DNA of 64,000 bases, taken from Ziziphus jujuba (lineage: Eukaryota > Streptophyta > Magnoliopsida > Rosales > Rhamnaceae). How positions within the stretch are numbered: position 1 is the first letter of the stretch; every line of letters begins with the position of its first letter. Below are positions 22,400 through 32,359 of the stretch, piece after piece. The DNA lies in contig NC_083386.1 in NCBI RefSeq assembly GCF_031755915.1, positions 10,478,001-10,542,000 of the forward strand. The letters run 5' to 3'. The notes under the pieces are model-generated. The model saw only the letters and a list, made by a program, of their open reading frames with translations, searched no databases and had not been told where the DNA came from. A program made the translations under genes and the position numbers.

Positions 22400-23549
22400 G
22401 TTAGTATAATAATGCAATAGAAATAAAATAGGACCTTACAATTTCACTCCCTTACGTGTTTCGCTTAAATGAGGACTCGACACTCGTGTTTGCACACCTG
22501 TTTCGGCTTTTACCCTCTTTTAAGCTCACACACTCTTGCCTTTTCCACTCAATGAGTTATCTCAAAGTTCTAATTAAAACACCCACAAAACAGCAATTAT
22601 ATCACTAGTATGTTTTAATTAAACTTATCAACAAACAGCAAGCAAAAGGTAGGCAATACCGAAAGAATCCAACAAATCCTAATTTTTCGGCTTTCTAGAC
22701 AAGAAAAGACATAAAATAATGGGACAACGTTGGAATTTTGAAAACTGCACCAGATGGTAGTAGATTATGAGTTCAAGAATAAAATTCCAGGAAAATAAAT
22801 TCAAATACGAACAAGAATCAAAGAGAACAAAGATATAGAATAATGTTGGTTGCTGTTCTTGTAATTCAAGTTTTGTATCAAATTCTTTAACTAATTTTAA
22901 TCCAAATAATTTAGCACTCAAATTCAAATATCCAGTAGCAAAAATAACTCTCCAGAAACTCCAAATATGGAATAAATAATCAACACAGCAGCAGTTACAA
23001 GAAATATCCAGCAACAAACTTCAATACCAATTTTCAACCAACCGATATATATATATATATATTTTTAATATTCGGCTTTCTTTCTTTGTTTTGTTTTTTT
23101 TTTTTTTTTCACTCACTGAATACAAACAACTGTAGTAGCAAGATTAATTACCAAAATTGCAATTCCAACTCCAAAACAAACACCAAACCCGTGATCTCCA
23201 AATAAACCCAAATATGCAGTTTTTTTTTTAATTGTTGCCGTAAACTCTTTTCTTTTCTTTTTTTTTTTTGAGAATATATGAATGCAAATATTTAAGACTA
23301 AAATAGACAAGAAAAATCAACAAAAAACCAAAATTAACAATAACAATGATGAAGAACAACCAACAAACTAGGACACAAAAATACGATAAAACTAGGAAAT
23401 CCTAATTCAACTAGGAATGAATTTTTTTTTTTTTTTTAAGATGCTGAACGTGTATGGGATGGATGAAACCTTAACCTAATGCTAAAATTGCAGAATAACA
23501 CAAAACCAAATAAAGCAAATAAAGATAGATCAAACCTGAACAAAATTTG
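22400..23549 (-). other. Untranslated leader of element B
   Basis: AT-rich leader between the primer-binding site and gag, about 1.15 kb, homologous to 15440-16560, with runs of T at 23095-23110, 23220-23228, 23262-23270 and 23421-23436. Confidence 0.7.
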
Positions 23550-23561
23550 GCTCTGATACCA
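23550..23561 (-). other. Primer-binding site of element B (initiator tRNA-Met)
   Basis: TGGTATCAGAGC on the minus strand, two bases inside the 5' LTR end. Confidence 0.88.
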
Positions 23562-23563
23562 AA

Positions 23564-24585
23564 TGATACGAACCTAGTACGACCTGCTCCTAAACCCATA
23601 TTATATTAGCCCGGATCTCTATTAAGTTCAAGTTCTAATGGAATGGACCTCAACCCCTAACCAACCTGTGGTTAGAAACCTTGGTATAATGTAGACGCCA
23701 CAATAGGTGATGGAAAACATATTGATAAGTCAAGATAAAACAACCAATTCTCTAATGGTGTTTTAGGTGTTATCAAAGAATAAAAAGATAATTAATCTCA
23801 CAAGTATTTTCTCAATCAAATCAAGGTTGTATTCATATTGAAAAATAAGCCTTTAAATAGGCTTTGAAAGAAACAAAATAAACCCTAAAAACTCTAGGTA
23901 AAACCGGCCACACACATAAAGAAACCTCGTTGACCGAAACTATACTTCCTTTCCTAATATAAGTTTGATTAATTAATTCCTTTATATTAAATTAGGAATT
24001 AATTAATTTACAATGGAAAGAATAAAATAAAAACCTTCCTAAAGTTATTTGTCCAGGAAATAAATAAATGAAAATCTAAAAAGAAAGAAAGCCAATTGCA
24101 AATTAGATAGCGAGTTAACTTTGACATCTAGGCTGAATTATGTCTTCAACCGAGCTAACTTATGTCTACTTGATGTCCGAGCTAACTTATGGCCTATCCG
24201 AGCTAACTGATGTATATCCGAGCTAGCTTATTGTCTGTCCGAGCTAACTGATGTCTATCCGTGCTAGCTTATTATCTGTCCGAGCTAAGTTACGTCCGAT
24301 GTCCGAAGTCCGAGGTTAGATGTCTGAGATATGGGTGTCCGATATAAAATGTCCGATCTATGGGTGTCCGATGTATCAGCCTCCAACACTTGGATACTTA
24401 AAACAGGTCTATTATCTTCAGGTATGGACAAGCCCTTTTTAGAATGAATTACTTTCTGGATAAAAGCAGCAAGGTTGTCCTTAAACCTCTTAGCTTGAGC
24501 CCTAGTGATCGGTCCAGTCTTCATCCATATCGGATCAGTACCCCAGTGAGTTGTTGGTTGTGCAAGCTCGGGCAGGTTCGCATCA
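23564..24585 (-). repeat. Element B 5' LTR
   Basis: Minus-strand LTR, 1022 bp, starting TGATGCGAACC (at 24585) and ending GTTCGTATCA (at 23564). It includes the tail-coding stretch at about 24285-24580, repeat units of the GAGCTAACTTATGTC type at 24150-24290, the TATTTAAA box and the CAGGTTGGTTAG hairpin. Confidence 0.92.
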
Positions 24586-24590
24586 AGAGC

Positions 24591-25740
24591 CACCCTTGAG
24601 GATCAATGAGGAGGAGTCCGTAGCATTCCCTGGCGATGCCCGAGCTACCGAGAGTGGAGACCAAGTGGACATGAGAGCTGTTTTGGAGTCAATACAGCGG
24701 GTTAGTGCTCAAGTTGAGCATGCGAATCAAATAGTGGGAAGACTAGAAGCCTCACAAGGAATGCCAAACACAAGAAATAGGCAAGAATTCCATGGAGGGC
24801 GAGGCCGAGGACGAGGAGGTCGCGAGAGACCGAGAGAGGAATTTGATGAGGAGCCATTTGGTGGAGATTTTGAAGAAGGTATGGATGAAACTTTTGCTGT
24901 CTAAGATAGAGCTGGCCGTGTAAGATATAGGAGGGAAGATACAGATGATGATTTGGGAAATATCAAGGTTAACATCCCACCTTTTATGGGTAAAAGTGAT
25001 CCCGAAGCTTATTTAGAGTGGAAAGAAAAAATGGAGATGATTTTTGACTGCCACAACTATTCGGAAGGTAAGTAGGTGAAGTTGGCAGCAATGGAGTATG
25101 GACATTATGCATTCCAATGGTAGACCAATGAGCAGAATACCCAAAGGAGAGTTGGTGATGATTTAATCTTGACATGGCGTCAAATGAAAGGAGCCATGAG
25201 GAAACGGTTCATGCCATCCTATTACCATAGGTTGCTGCATCAAAGGCTTCAATCTTTATCTCAAGGAACTAGGTCCATGGAGGATTATTACAAAGAGATG
25301 GAGATGCTCATGATGAGGTTAAGCATGAGGGAGGATAGGGAGGCAACAATGGCAAGATTTCTTGGAGGATTAAACCGTGACATTGCCAACCAGCTTGAAT
25401 TACAACAATACTTGGAATTGGAGGAGATGTTGCATGTAGCAATTAAGCTTGAGAACCAATTCAAGAGGAGGGGTGTTAGCACATGGTTTGAAGGAGTTTC
25501 TAGCAGTGGAAGGAAAAGTTCAAGTGGCTGGAAAAACATTTCCACTTATGAAGGCAAGCTGAAGCCGAAACTTGGTGAAGAAATTACCAACCGGCCGAGA
25601 AGAGAATTTAAAACCGAATATGCCCAAGCCATTAAAGGTGAGGTGAAATTTGAACCTAAACCTCAAAAGTCAAGAGAAATTATTTGTTTCAAATGCCAAG
25701 GAAGAGGGCATGTAGCCAGCCAATGCCCGAATAGAAGGAT
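24591..25740 (+). pseudogene. Element A gag, main part (broken)
   Basis: It resumes the frame broken by B: PPLRINEEESVAFPGDARA, an RG-rich box, DFEEGMDETFAV, then a stop at 24902-24904 (CAA to TAA). Further stops follow near 25073 and 25120. From 25169 it is open: MKGAMRKRFMPSYYHRLLHQ to LENQFKRRG, then CFKCQGRGHVASQCPNRR (zinc knuckle, about 25687-25737). This is the RNA-packaging gag of the CRM-like element. The stops look like C-to-T or G-to-A transitions. Confidence 0.85.
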
Positions 25741-26362
25741 AATGATAATTAGGGGTAATGGAGAGGTGGAATCCGAAAGTGAGGCTAGTGAGGCTGAAAT
25801 CGAACAAGAGGATGAAGGACTTGATGATGAGGCCGAACCATTGAACACATCAAATGTTGAGCTAAATTTGGTGTCAAGGAGGGTACTTGCTTTTTACAAG
25901 GATGAAGAACAAATTCAGCGTGAGAACATCTTCCACACTCGTTGTGAAATACAAGGTAAAATTTGTAGCATGATTATAGATAGTGGGAGTTGTACTAATG
26001 TAATAAGTAACCTTGTAGTTGATAAGTTGGGCTTAAAAACAATAAAACATCCTGAACCATATAGATTACAATGGCTTAATGATAGTGGTGTGATGAAAGT
26101 AAACAAACAAGCCAAAGTAAAATTTAGTATAGGTAGATATGAGGGTGTAGTTTTATGTGATATTGTACCCATGATTGCTGGACATATACTATTAGGTAGG
26201 CCATGGCAATTTGATAAATATGCTACTCATTTTTGTCGAGAAAATAGTATTGTTTTCAAGTTTAAAGGGAAGAAGGTCAAGCTGGAACCATTATCTCCTA
26301 AAGAGGTTTACAAAGACCAATTACTAATGCAACAAAGGAGAGAAGCCGAAAAGCTCAAGTAA
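25741..26362 (+). pseudogene. Element A aspartic protease region
   Basis: In frame with gag, an acidic segment (SESEASEAEIEQEDEG) leads into IFHTRCEIQGKICSM, the active site IIDSGSCTNVISN and IAGHILLGRPWQF. The reading stops at 26360 (AEKLK then TAA) where B and C continue. Gag and pol are read in a single frame in this family. Confidence 0.82.
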
Positions 26363-27633
26363 AAAGCAAGTATGGCACCAACGGCTTCACCATCCTTTCA
26401 AGAAGGTAAGAATGAGGTTGCTGACCAAGGTAAGGTTTCTAAGACTCATATTGAGTGGAAAGATTAAGGAAAAGCCAGAAGAGAGGGGAAAGAAAGTGGC
26501 AAACCTGAAAGCTTGGAGAAGGAAGAAAAATCCGAAGGTTTGCTCCAATCCAAGGGAAAAAAAGAAAAAGAAAGAAAAGAAAGGTTAAGTAGCAACTTTT
26601 ATTTGAGTTTAGGGGATATTAATAAGGTTATTGAGTATAAGAAACCTTTGCTGATCATGATTTACAAAGAAAATTATTTTAATGATCAAACTAACTTTGA
26701 AGAACTTGAATTGCCAAGTTCAATGATTTCTCTTTTGAAGGAATTTGAAGATGTCTTCCCAAATGAGATTCCAAGTGGATTACCATCTATTCGAGGGATA
26801 GATCATCAAATTGACTTTGTTCCAGGGGCTGCCATACCAAATAGACCAGCTTATAGGAGCAATCCCGAAGAAACAAAGGAGCTGCAAAAACAGGTAAGTG
26901 ATTTACTTGACAAAGGTTATATTCGTGAGAGTTTAAGTCCATGTGCTGTACCTGTTTTGTTAGTGCCAAAAAAAGATGGTACATGGAGAATGTGTGTTGG
27001 TTGTGGGGCTATAAATAACATTACCATCAAATATAGACACCCCATTCCTAGATTAGATGATATGCTTGATGAGTTGCATGGTGCTTGCATGTTTACAAAA
27101 ATTGATCTTAGGAGTGGTTATGCCAAATTAGGATGAAAGAAGGTGATAAATGGAAAACCGCATTCAAAACTAAATATAGGCTGTATGAATGGTTAGTTAT
27201 GCCTTTTGGATTTTCCAATGCACCTAGTACTTTCACGAGGCTTATGAATCATGTAATGCGTCCATTTATTGGTAAATTTGTGGTTGTTCATTTTGATGAC
27301 ATTCTAATATATAGCCGAAATTTGGATGACCATGTGGATCAACTTAGGCAAGTTTTGCAAGTTCTTAGAAAGGAAAGATTGTTTGCTAACATTAAAAAAT
27401 GTGAATTTTGCAAAGATGAGCTTGTGTTTCTAGGATTTGTAGTAAGTGTTGCAGGAATCAAAGTTGACCAAGCTAAGGTGAAAGCAATTCAAGAATGGCC
27501 GGTTCCTACTTCTATCACCCAAGTGAGGAGCTTTCATGGCTTGGCAAGCTTTTATAGAAGATTTGTCAAGGATTTTAGTACCATAGCAGCACCATTGAAT
27601 GAATTTGTTAAGAAGAATGTCGGCTTTAAATAG
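26363..27633 (+). pseudogene. Element A linker and reverse transcriptase (frameshifted)
   Basis: A charged linker with a stop near 26465, then SNFYLSLGDINKVIEYK and RT blocks ([42 protein letters not shown]). A one-base deletion in the LRSGYHQ block at about 27120 shifts the frame, which recovers at 27133. The catalytic box reads HFDD instead of YFDD ([11 protein letters not shown]), a damaged key residue. A stop (TGG to TAG) at about 27631 precedes RNase H. Confidence 0.85.
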
Positions 27634-28998
27634 GGGGGAGTACAAGAAAAATCTTTTAATTTGTTGAGAGAAAAATTGTGTAATGCACCTTTGTTAGTTT
27701 TACAAAATTTTTCTAAGACTTTTGAAATTGAGTGTGATGCTTCAGGTGTAGGTATTAGAGCTGTCTTAATACAAGAAGGAAGACCCATAGCCTACTTTGA
27801 AAAGTTAAATAGAACTGCCCTAAACTACCTGACTTATGACAAGGAGATGTATGCTTTGGTGAGGGCTTTGGAGATGTGGCAGCATTATCTTATGCCAAAG
27901 GAGTTTGTGATTCATATGGATCATGAGTCTTTGAAGCATATCAAGGGTTACAGAAAGCTCAACCGAAGGCATGCCAAGTGGATTGAATTTATTGAAAACT
28001 TTCCATATGTGATCTGCTACAAAAAAGGTACGGAAAATGTGGTTGCCGATGCATTATCCCGAAGGTATATACTCTTTTCTACCTTAGATGCTAGATTGCT
28101 TGGATTTGAACAATTGAAAGAGCTTTATGAGCATGATAGTGACTTTGGAGAAATTTTTAGAACCTGTTTGAAACATGGATTTAATAAATTTTACATATTT
28201 GAGGGTTATTTGTTTAAGGAAAACAAACTTTGTGTGCTTAATTATAGTATTAGGGAATTATTGGTTCGGGAAGGACATGGGGGTGGTTTAATAGGTCATT
28301 TTGGTGTTTTAAAAACTTTATCCTTGCTGCAAGAACATTTTTATTGGCCTAACATGAGGAGACATGTTGAGAGAATTTGTGAAAGATGTTTGAAGTGCCG
28401 AAAAACAAATTTAACATTGAAGCCGCATGGATTGTATAAGCCTTTGCCAATTCCTACCTATCCTTGGCTAGATTTATCTATGGATTTTATTCTTGGGTTG
28501 CCTAGGTCAAGGACAGGTAAGGATTCAATATTTGTTGTAGTGGATAGGTTTTCTAAGATGGCACATTTTATTGCATGTAACAAAACTAATGATGCATCCA
28601 ATATTGCTAATTTATTTTTCAAGGAAATTATGAGATTGCATGGAATGCCAAGAACTATTGTTTCGGATAGGGATGCTAAGTTCTTAAGCTATTTTTGGAA
28701 AACTTTGTGGGCTAAATTAGGAACTAAGCTTTTATTTTCAACTACTTGTCATCCACAAACTGATGGACAAATCGAAGTAGTAAATAGAACCTTATCTGCA
28801 TTGTTGAGAGCATTAATTAGTAGAAATTTAAGAACTTGGGAAGAATGGTTGCCACATGTTGAATTTGCATATAATAGGTCTTTACATTCAGCAACTAAAT
28901 TTACTCCATTTGAAATTGTTTATGGTTTTAATCCTTTGACTCCATTAGATTTAACACCTTTACCTTTAAGTGAGTGTGCTAATCTAGATGGAAAATAA
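27634..28998 (+). pseudogene. Element A RNase H and integrase, long open part
   Basis: A 445-codon open stretch from 27661. RNase [41 protein letters not shown]. Integrase zinc region: [13 protein letters not shown] with CERCLKCRK. Core: [50 protein letters not shown], so D, D and E are all present. One residue of the YFSEKLN block is deleted. It ends at a stop after NLDGK. This is the best-preserved integrase in the window. Confidence 0.87.
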
Positions 28999-29652
28999 AA
29001 AGCTGATTTTGTAAAGCAGATTCATGAGAAGACATGAGCAAATATTGAGAGGAGGACCGAGCAATATGCAAAGGTGGCGAATCAAGGCTGAAAATCAATG
29101 GTGTTTGAACCTGGAGATGGGGTGTGGCTGCATTTAAGGAAAGAACGGTTTTCTGAACAAAGGAAATCCAAACTCATGCCGAAGGGCGATGGACCTTTTC
29201 AAGTTTTGGAGAGGATAAACGACAATGCCTACAAACTTGATTTACCGAGTGAGTATAGTGTTAGTGCCACCTTTAATGTTGCGGATTTATCTCCTTTTAC
29301 TGCAGGTGATGACTTCGATTCGAGGACAAATCCTTTTCAAGAGGAGGGGAATGATGTGAACCTGCCCCAGCTCGCACAATCGATAACTCATTGGGGTACT
29401 GATCCGATACGGATGAAGACTGGACCGATCACTAGGGCTCAAGCTAAGAGGTTTAAGGACAACCTTGCTGCCTTTATCCAGAAAGTAATTTATTCTCAAA
29501 AGGGCTTGTCCATACCTGACGATAAAAGACCTGTTTTAAGTATCCAAGTGGTGGAGGCTGATACATTGGACACCCATACATCAGACATTTTATATCGGAC
29601 ACCCATGCCTCGGACATTTGACCTCGGACTTCGGACATCGGACATAACTTAG
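28999..29652 (+). pseudogene. Element A integrase C terminus running into the 3' LTR
   Basis: After stops at about 28996, 29036 and 29088 the frame is open from 29098: VFEPGDGVWLHLRKERF, GPFQVLERINDNAYKL, TNPFQEEGND, then, inside the LTR from 29352, GPITRAQAKRFKDNLAAF and a 70-residue tail ending at 29652. The coding sequence therefore covers the purine tract and about 300 bp of U3. Confidence 0.82.
29339..29351 (+). other. Polypurine tract of element A
   Basis: AAGAGGAGGGGAA directly before the 3' LTR start TGATGTGAACC. It lies within the open pol frame. Confidence 0.85.
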
Positions 29653-30303
29653 CTCAACAGACATCAATTAGCTCGGACAGACATAAGTTAGCTCGGACAG
29701 ACATAAGTTAGCTCGGACATCAAGCAGACATAAGTTAGCTCAGACATCAGACATAAGTCAGCTTAGTTGTCAAACTAGTCAACTCATTTTCTGATTTGCA
29801 TTTGACTTTTCTTTTTGGGTTTTTATTTATTTGCTGGACAAATAAGTTTAGGAAAGTTTTTATTTTATTAGTTTGTTTGAAAATTAATTAATTACTAATT
29901 GAAAATAAGGGAATTAATTAATTAGATTAGGAAAAGGAAAGATTCAGTCAAGCTAGAGCTCTTCATTGTGTGGCCGGTTTTTCCTAGGGCTTTTAGGGTT
30001 TATTTTGTTTCTTTCAAAGCCTATTTAAAGGCTTATTTTTCAATAAGAATACAACTTTGATTTGATAAAGAAAATTACTTGTGAGATTGAATTCTCTTTG
30101 TTGTTTGACAACACCTAAAACACCATTAGAGAATTGGTTATTTTAGCTTGACTTATCAATAGGTTTTCCATCCCCTATTGTGGCGTCTACTTTATACCAA
30201 GGTTTCTAATCACAGGTTGGTTAGGGGTTGAGGTCAATTCCATTAGAACTTGAATTTAATTAAAAATACGGGTTTAGGAGCAGGTCGTCCTAGGTTCGTA
30301 TCA
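29352..30303 (+). repeat. Element A 3' LTR
   Basis: It starts TGATGTGAACCTG and ends GTTCGTATCA, 952 bp. It is shorter than the 5' LTR by one 20-bp tandem unit and by a small deletion near 30262 (the GATCCGGGCTAATATA region). It is followed by target copy AGTTG and the resumed H sequence. Confidence 0.92.
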
Positions 30304-30690
30304 AGTTGTATCTTGGAGTGTCAGACAAGGCAGTCAGTTCTATTTTGACAAAAATTGAAGGTAGAAAACAACACTGAATATTTTATGTAAGCATAATTTT
30401 GTCAGCCACTGAAACCAGATAATCAAACATGGAGAAACTAGTTTTGGCACTAGTAGTAACAGTTCGAAAGATCAAGCCACACTTTTAGAGCAACAAAGTA
30501 GAGGTCATATTAGCATGTCCCATACGATCTTTTTTACATAAGCCTGATCTAACAGGATGAATGGCGATTTGGGCAGCAGAGCTAGCAGATCATGGAATTG
30601 AATACGTCCCAAGGTCAGCCATCAAATCCCAAGTACTGGTAGACTTCATAGGTAAATTTGCAGTGTCGGAAGCTGAATCATAATAAGGAT
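30304..30690 (+). pseudogene. Element H RT/RNase H, continued after A
   Basis: Directly after the A insertion the H frame resumes: LYLGVSDKAVSSILT, FYVS, MEKLVLALVVTVRKI, HKPDLTG, WAAELADHGIEYVPRSAIKSQ, VLVDFIG. These are the Ty3 RNase H blocks in Tat-type wording. Several stops interrupt them. The continuity across A confirms that the two parts belong together. Confidence 0.8.
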
Positions 30691-30716
30691 CCACAAAAGA
30701 AAGCGCCGAATTATGG

Positions 30717-31075
30717 AACCTATTTGTTGATGGATCTTCAAATGATAAAGGCTCGGGAGCAGGAATTCTACTAAAAGCTCCAACTGGGGTACATGTCGAA
30801 CATTCTCTTTGTTTTGGATTTCAAGCTTCAAACAACGAAGCAGAGTACGAAGCATTAATCATAGGATTAAATCTAGCCTACAAATTCGGAGTAAAGAGGC
30901 TCAAGATACACAACGATTCGGCACTTATAGTAAACCAGGTAAGTGGAAATTTTATGGCCATTAATCCAGTAATGGTAGCTTATTTGCAAAAGGTGAAGCA
31001 CTTGTTGGAGAAATTCCAAGAAGCCGAAATAAACAATTATCGAGAGATGAAAATAGTCATGTAGACGCTCTAGCA
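30717..31075 (+). pseudogene. Element H second, archaeal-type RNase H domain (broken)
   Basis: LFVDGSSNDKGSGAGILLKA, then NNEAEYEALIIGLNLA and LKIHNDSALIVNQVSG show the D, E and D of an RNase H fold that follows the ordinary one. Such an additional archaeal-type domain is known from Tat/Ogre elements and is thought to replace the function of the first. The domain reads open to VMAYLQ-type residues and breaks at a stop near 31061. Confidence 0.75.
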
Positions 31076-31097
31076 AATATGTCTTCCTCAATCAAGT

Positions 31098-31205
31098 CCA
31101 ATTGAAAAAAGACCATTCCCATAGAATACCTTCCAGGCAAAAGCATAATCGAGGAAAAAAAACTCTCGGTTAACGATCAGGTTGATGAAAGTTGGATGAC
31201 TCCAA
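31098..31205 (+). repeat. Left copy of a 108-bp duplicated H segment
   Basis: CCAATTGAAAAAAGACC to GACTCCAA. The same 108 bp, ungapped but with about 11 differences, appears at 32362-32469 on the other side of solo LTR L1. The segment is coding in Tat pol (IPIEYLPGKSI). Confidence 0.85.
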
Positions 31206-32359
31206 TGATGTGATTCTGCCAGAGCCCGCTCAACCGATGACCCGCTGGGGTGCTAACCCGACACGGATGAAGACTAGGCCAATCACAAGAGCTCAAATTA
31301 AGAGATTTAAGGACAAACTGGGAGCATTTATACAGGAGGTAATCAATTCTCCATAGAGCTTATCCATGCTTGAATATACAAAGCCTATTCTAAGCATCCA
31401 AGTGGTGGAAGCCGATACGGACCCCGGGTAGCAGTTTTGGTGCAAATATGGACAACGAGCAGCATGAAATGGTTCCAAATCTTTATGGATTCAATACATA
31501 TGTCTAATAGGATATGGAATCAAGTTAGGAAAGCTTCAAAGGTATTCATAAAGGGGTTGTACGGACAGTTTCAAATTTGGCCTATTTTTTACTGTATTTT
31601 GTGCTGGCTTTACTATATTTTGCTGAGTTGGCTTTTTCTTCATCTTCCAAGCATGGGCAACGTGTGGGACTTCATATTCAATTATTTGGCATCCTACAAA
31701 GCATATTGAAGCTGATTTAGAGTTCAAATTGGTCAAAGTCAACTTAGTCAAAAAGCTAGTATTTTAGTTTCCTAATTTGATTTTGACTTTTTGTTTTAGG
31801 AAATTAGTCTTTTATTTTGATTTTTTATTTATTTATTTTCTGGAAAAATAAGTTTAGGAAAGTTATTATTTTAGTATTTCAATTGTAAATTAATTAATTC
31901 CTAATTCAAAATAAAGAAATTAATTAATCCAAATTAGTTTAGGAAACTAAGAAAAATTAGGCACTTTCTTTTACTCTACTTTCCTTTTCTTTACTTTGTT
32001 TTTCTCCACACTTTGAGTCTGGTTTTGAATTAATTTTTTTAGGATTTTTGCTTTGTAATCTTAGCCTATTTAAAGGCTTATTTTCAATAAGAAATCAAGC
32101 TTGAATTTGATACAGAAAATTATTTGTAAGATTGAATTCTCTTGGTTCTTTTGAACACCTAAAACACCATTAGTGAATAATTATTTTAGTTTTGACTTAT
32201 CAATAGGACTTCCATCACCTATTGTGGCGTCTTCATTATATACCAAAGTTTCTAATCACAGGTTGGTTAGGGGTCAAGGTGACCATTAGAACTTGAACAT
32301 AATTAGATTTGGGCTAATATAATACGGGTTTAGGAGCAGGTCGTCCTAGGTTTGTATCA
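31206..32359 (+). mobile_element. Solo LTR L1 of the CRM-like family
   Basis: 1154 bp, starting TGATGTGATTCTGCC and ending TTTGTATCA. It holds the usual LTR features (GPITRAQ-type tail at 31270-31330 reading RPITRAQIKRFKD, the AT-rich inverted repeat near 31890-31930, TATTTAAA near 32065, and CACAGGTTGGTTAG near 32260). It has no internal region. It lacks matching 5-bp target copies; instead it is flanked by a 108-bp divergent duplication of H. Confidence 0.88.

Larger units (their letters stand above)
16592..24585 (-). mobile_element. Element B: CRM-like Ty3 retrotransposon inside element A gag, reversed
   Basis: A full-length 8.0-kb copy on the minus strand: 5' LTR 23564-24585, primer-binding site 23550-23561, gag, protease, RT, RNase H, integrase, purine tract 17620-17632 and 3' LTR 16592-17619. 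It is flanked by perfect target duplications AGAGC. It belongs to the same family as A, so this is self-family nesting. Stops and frame changes occur in gag, around the zinc knuckle and in pol, so it is not autonomous as it stands. Confidence 0.92.
14439..30303 (+). mobile_element. Element A: CRM-like Ty3 retrotransposon inserted into H
   Basis: A near full-length element (about 7.9 kb without B) with 5' LTR 14439-15425, primer-binding site, leader, gag, pol and 3' LTR 29352-30303. It is flanked by perfect 5-bp target duplications AGTTG (14434-14438 and 30304-30308). Removing it joins H's RT/RNase H reading. Element B splits its gag. Conserved pol blocks ([46 protein letters not shown]) look to me like the CRM chromovirus lineage. 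Stops and a frameshift disable it. Confidence 0.9.
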
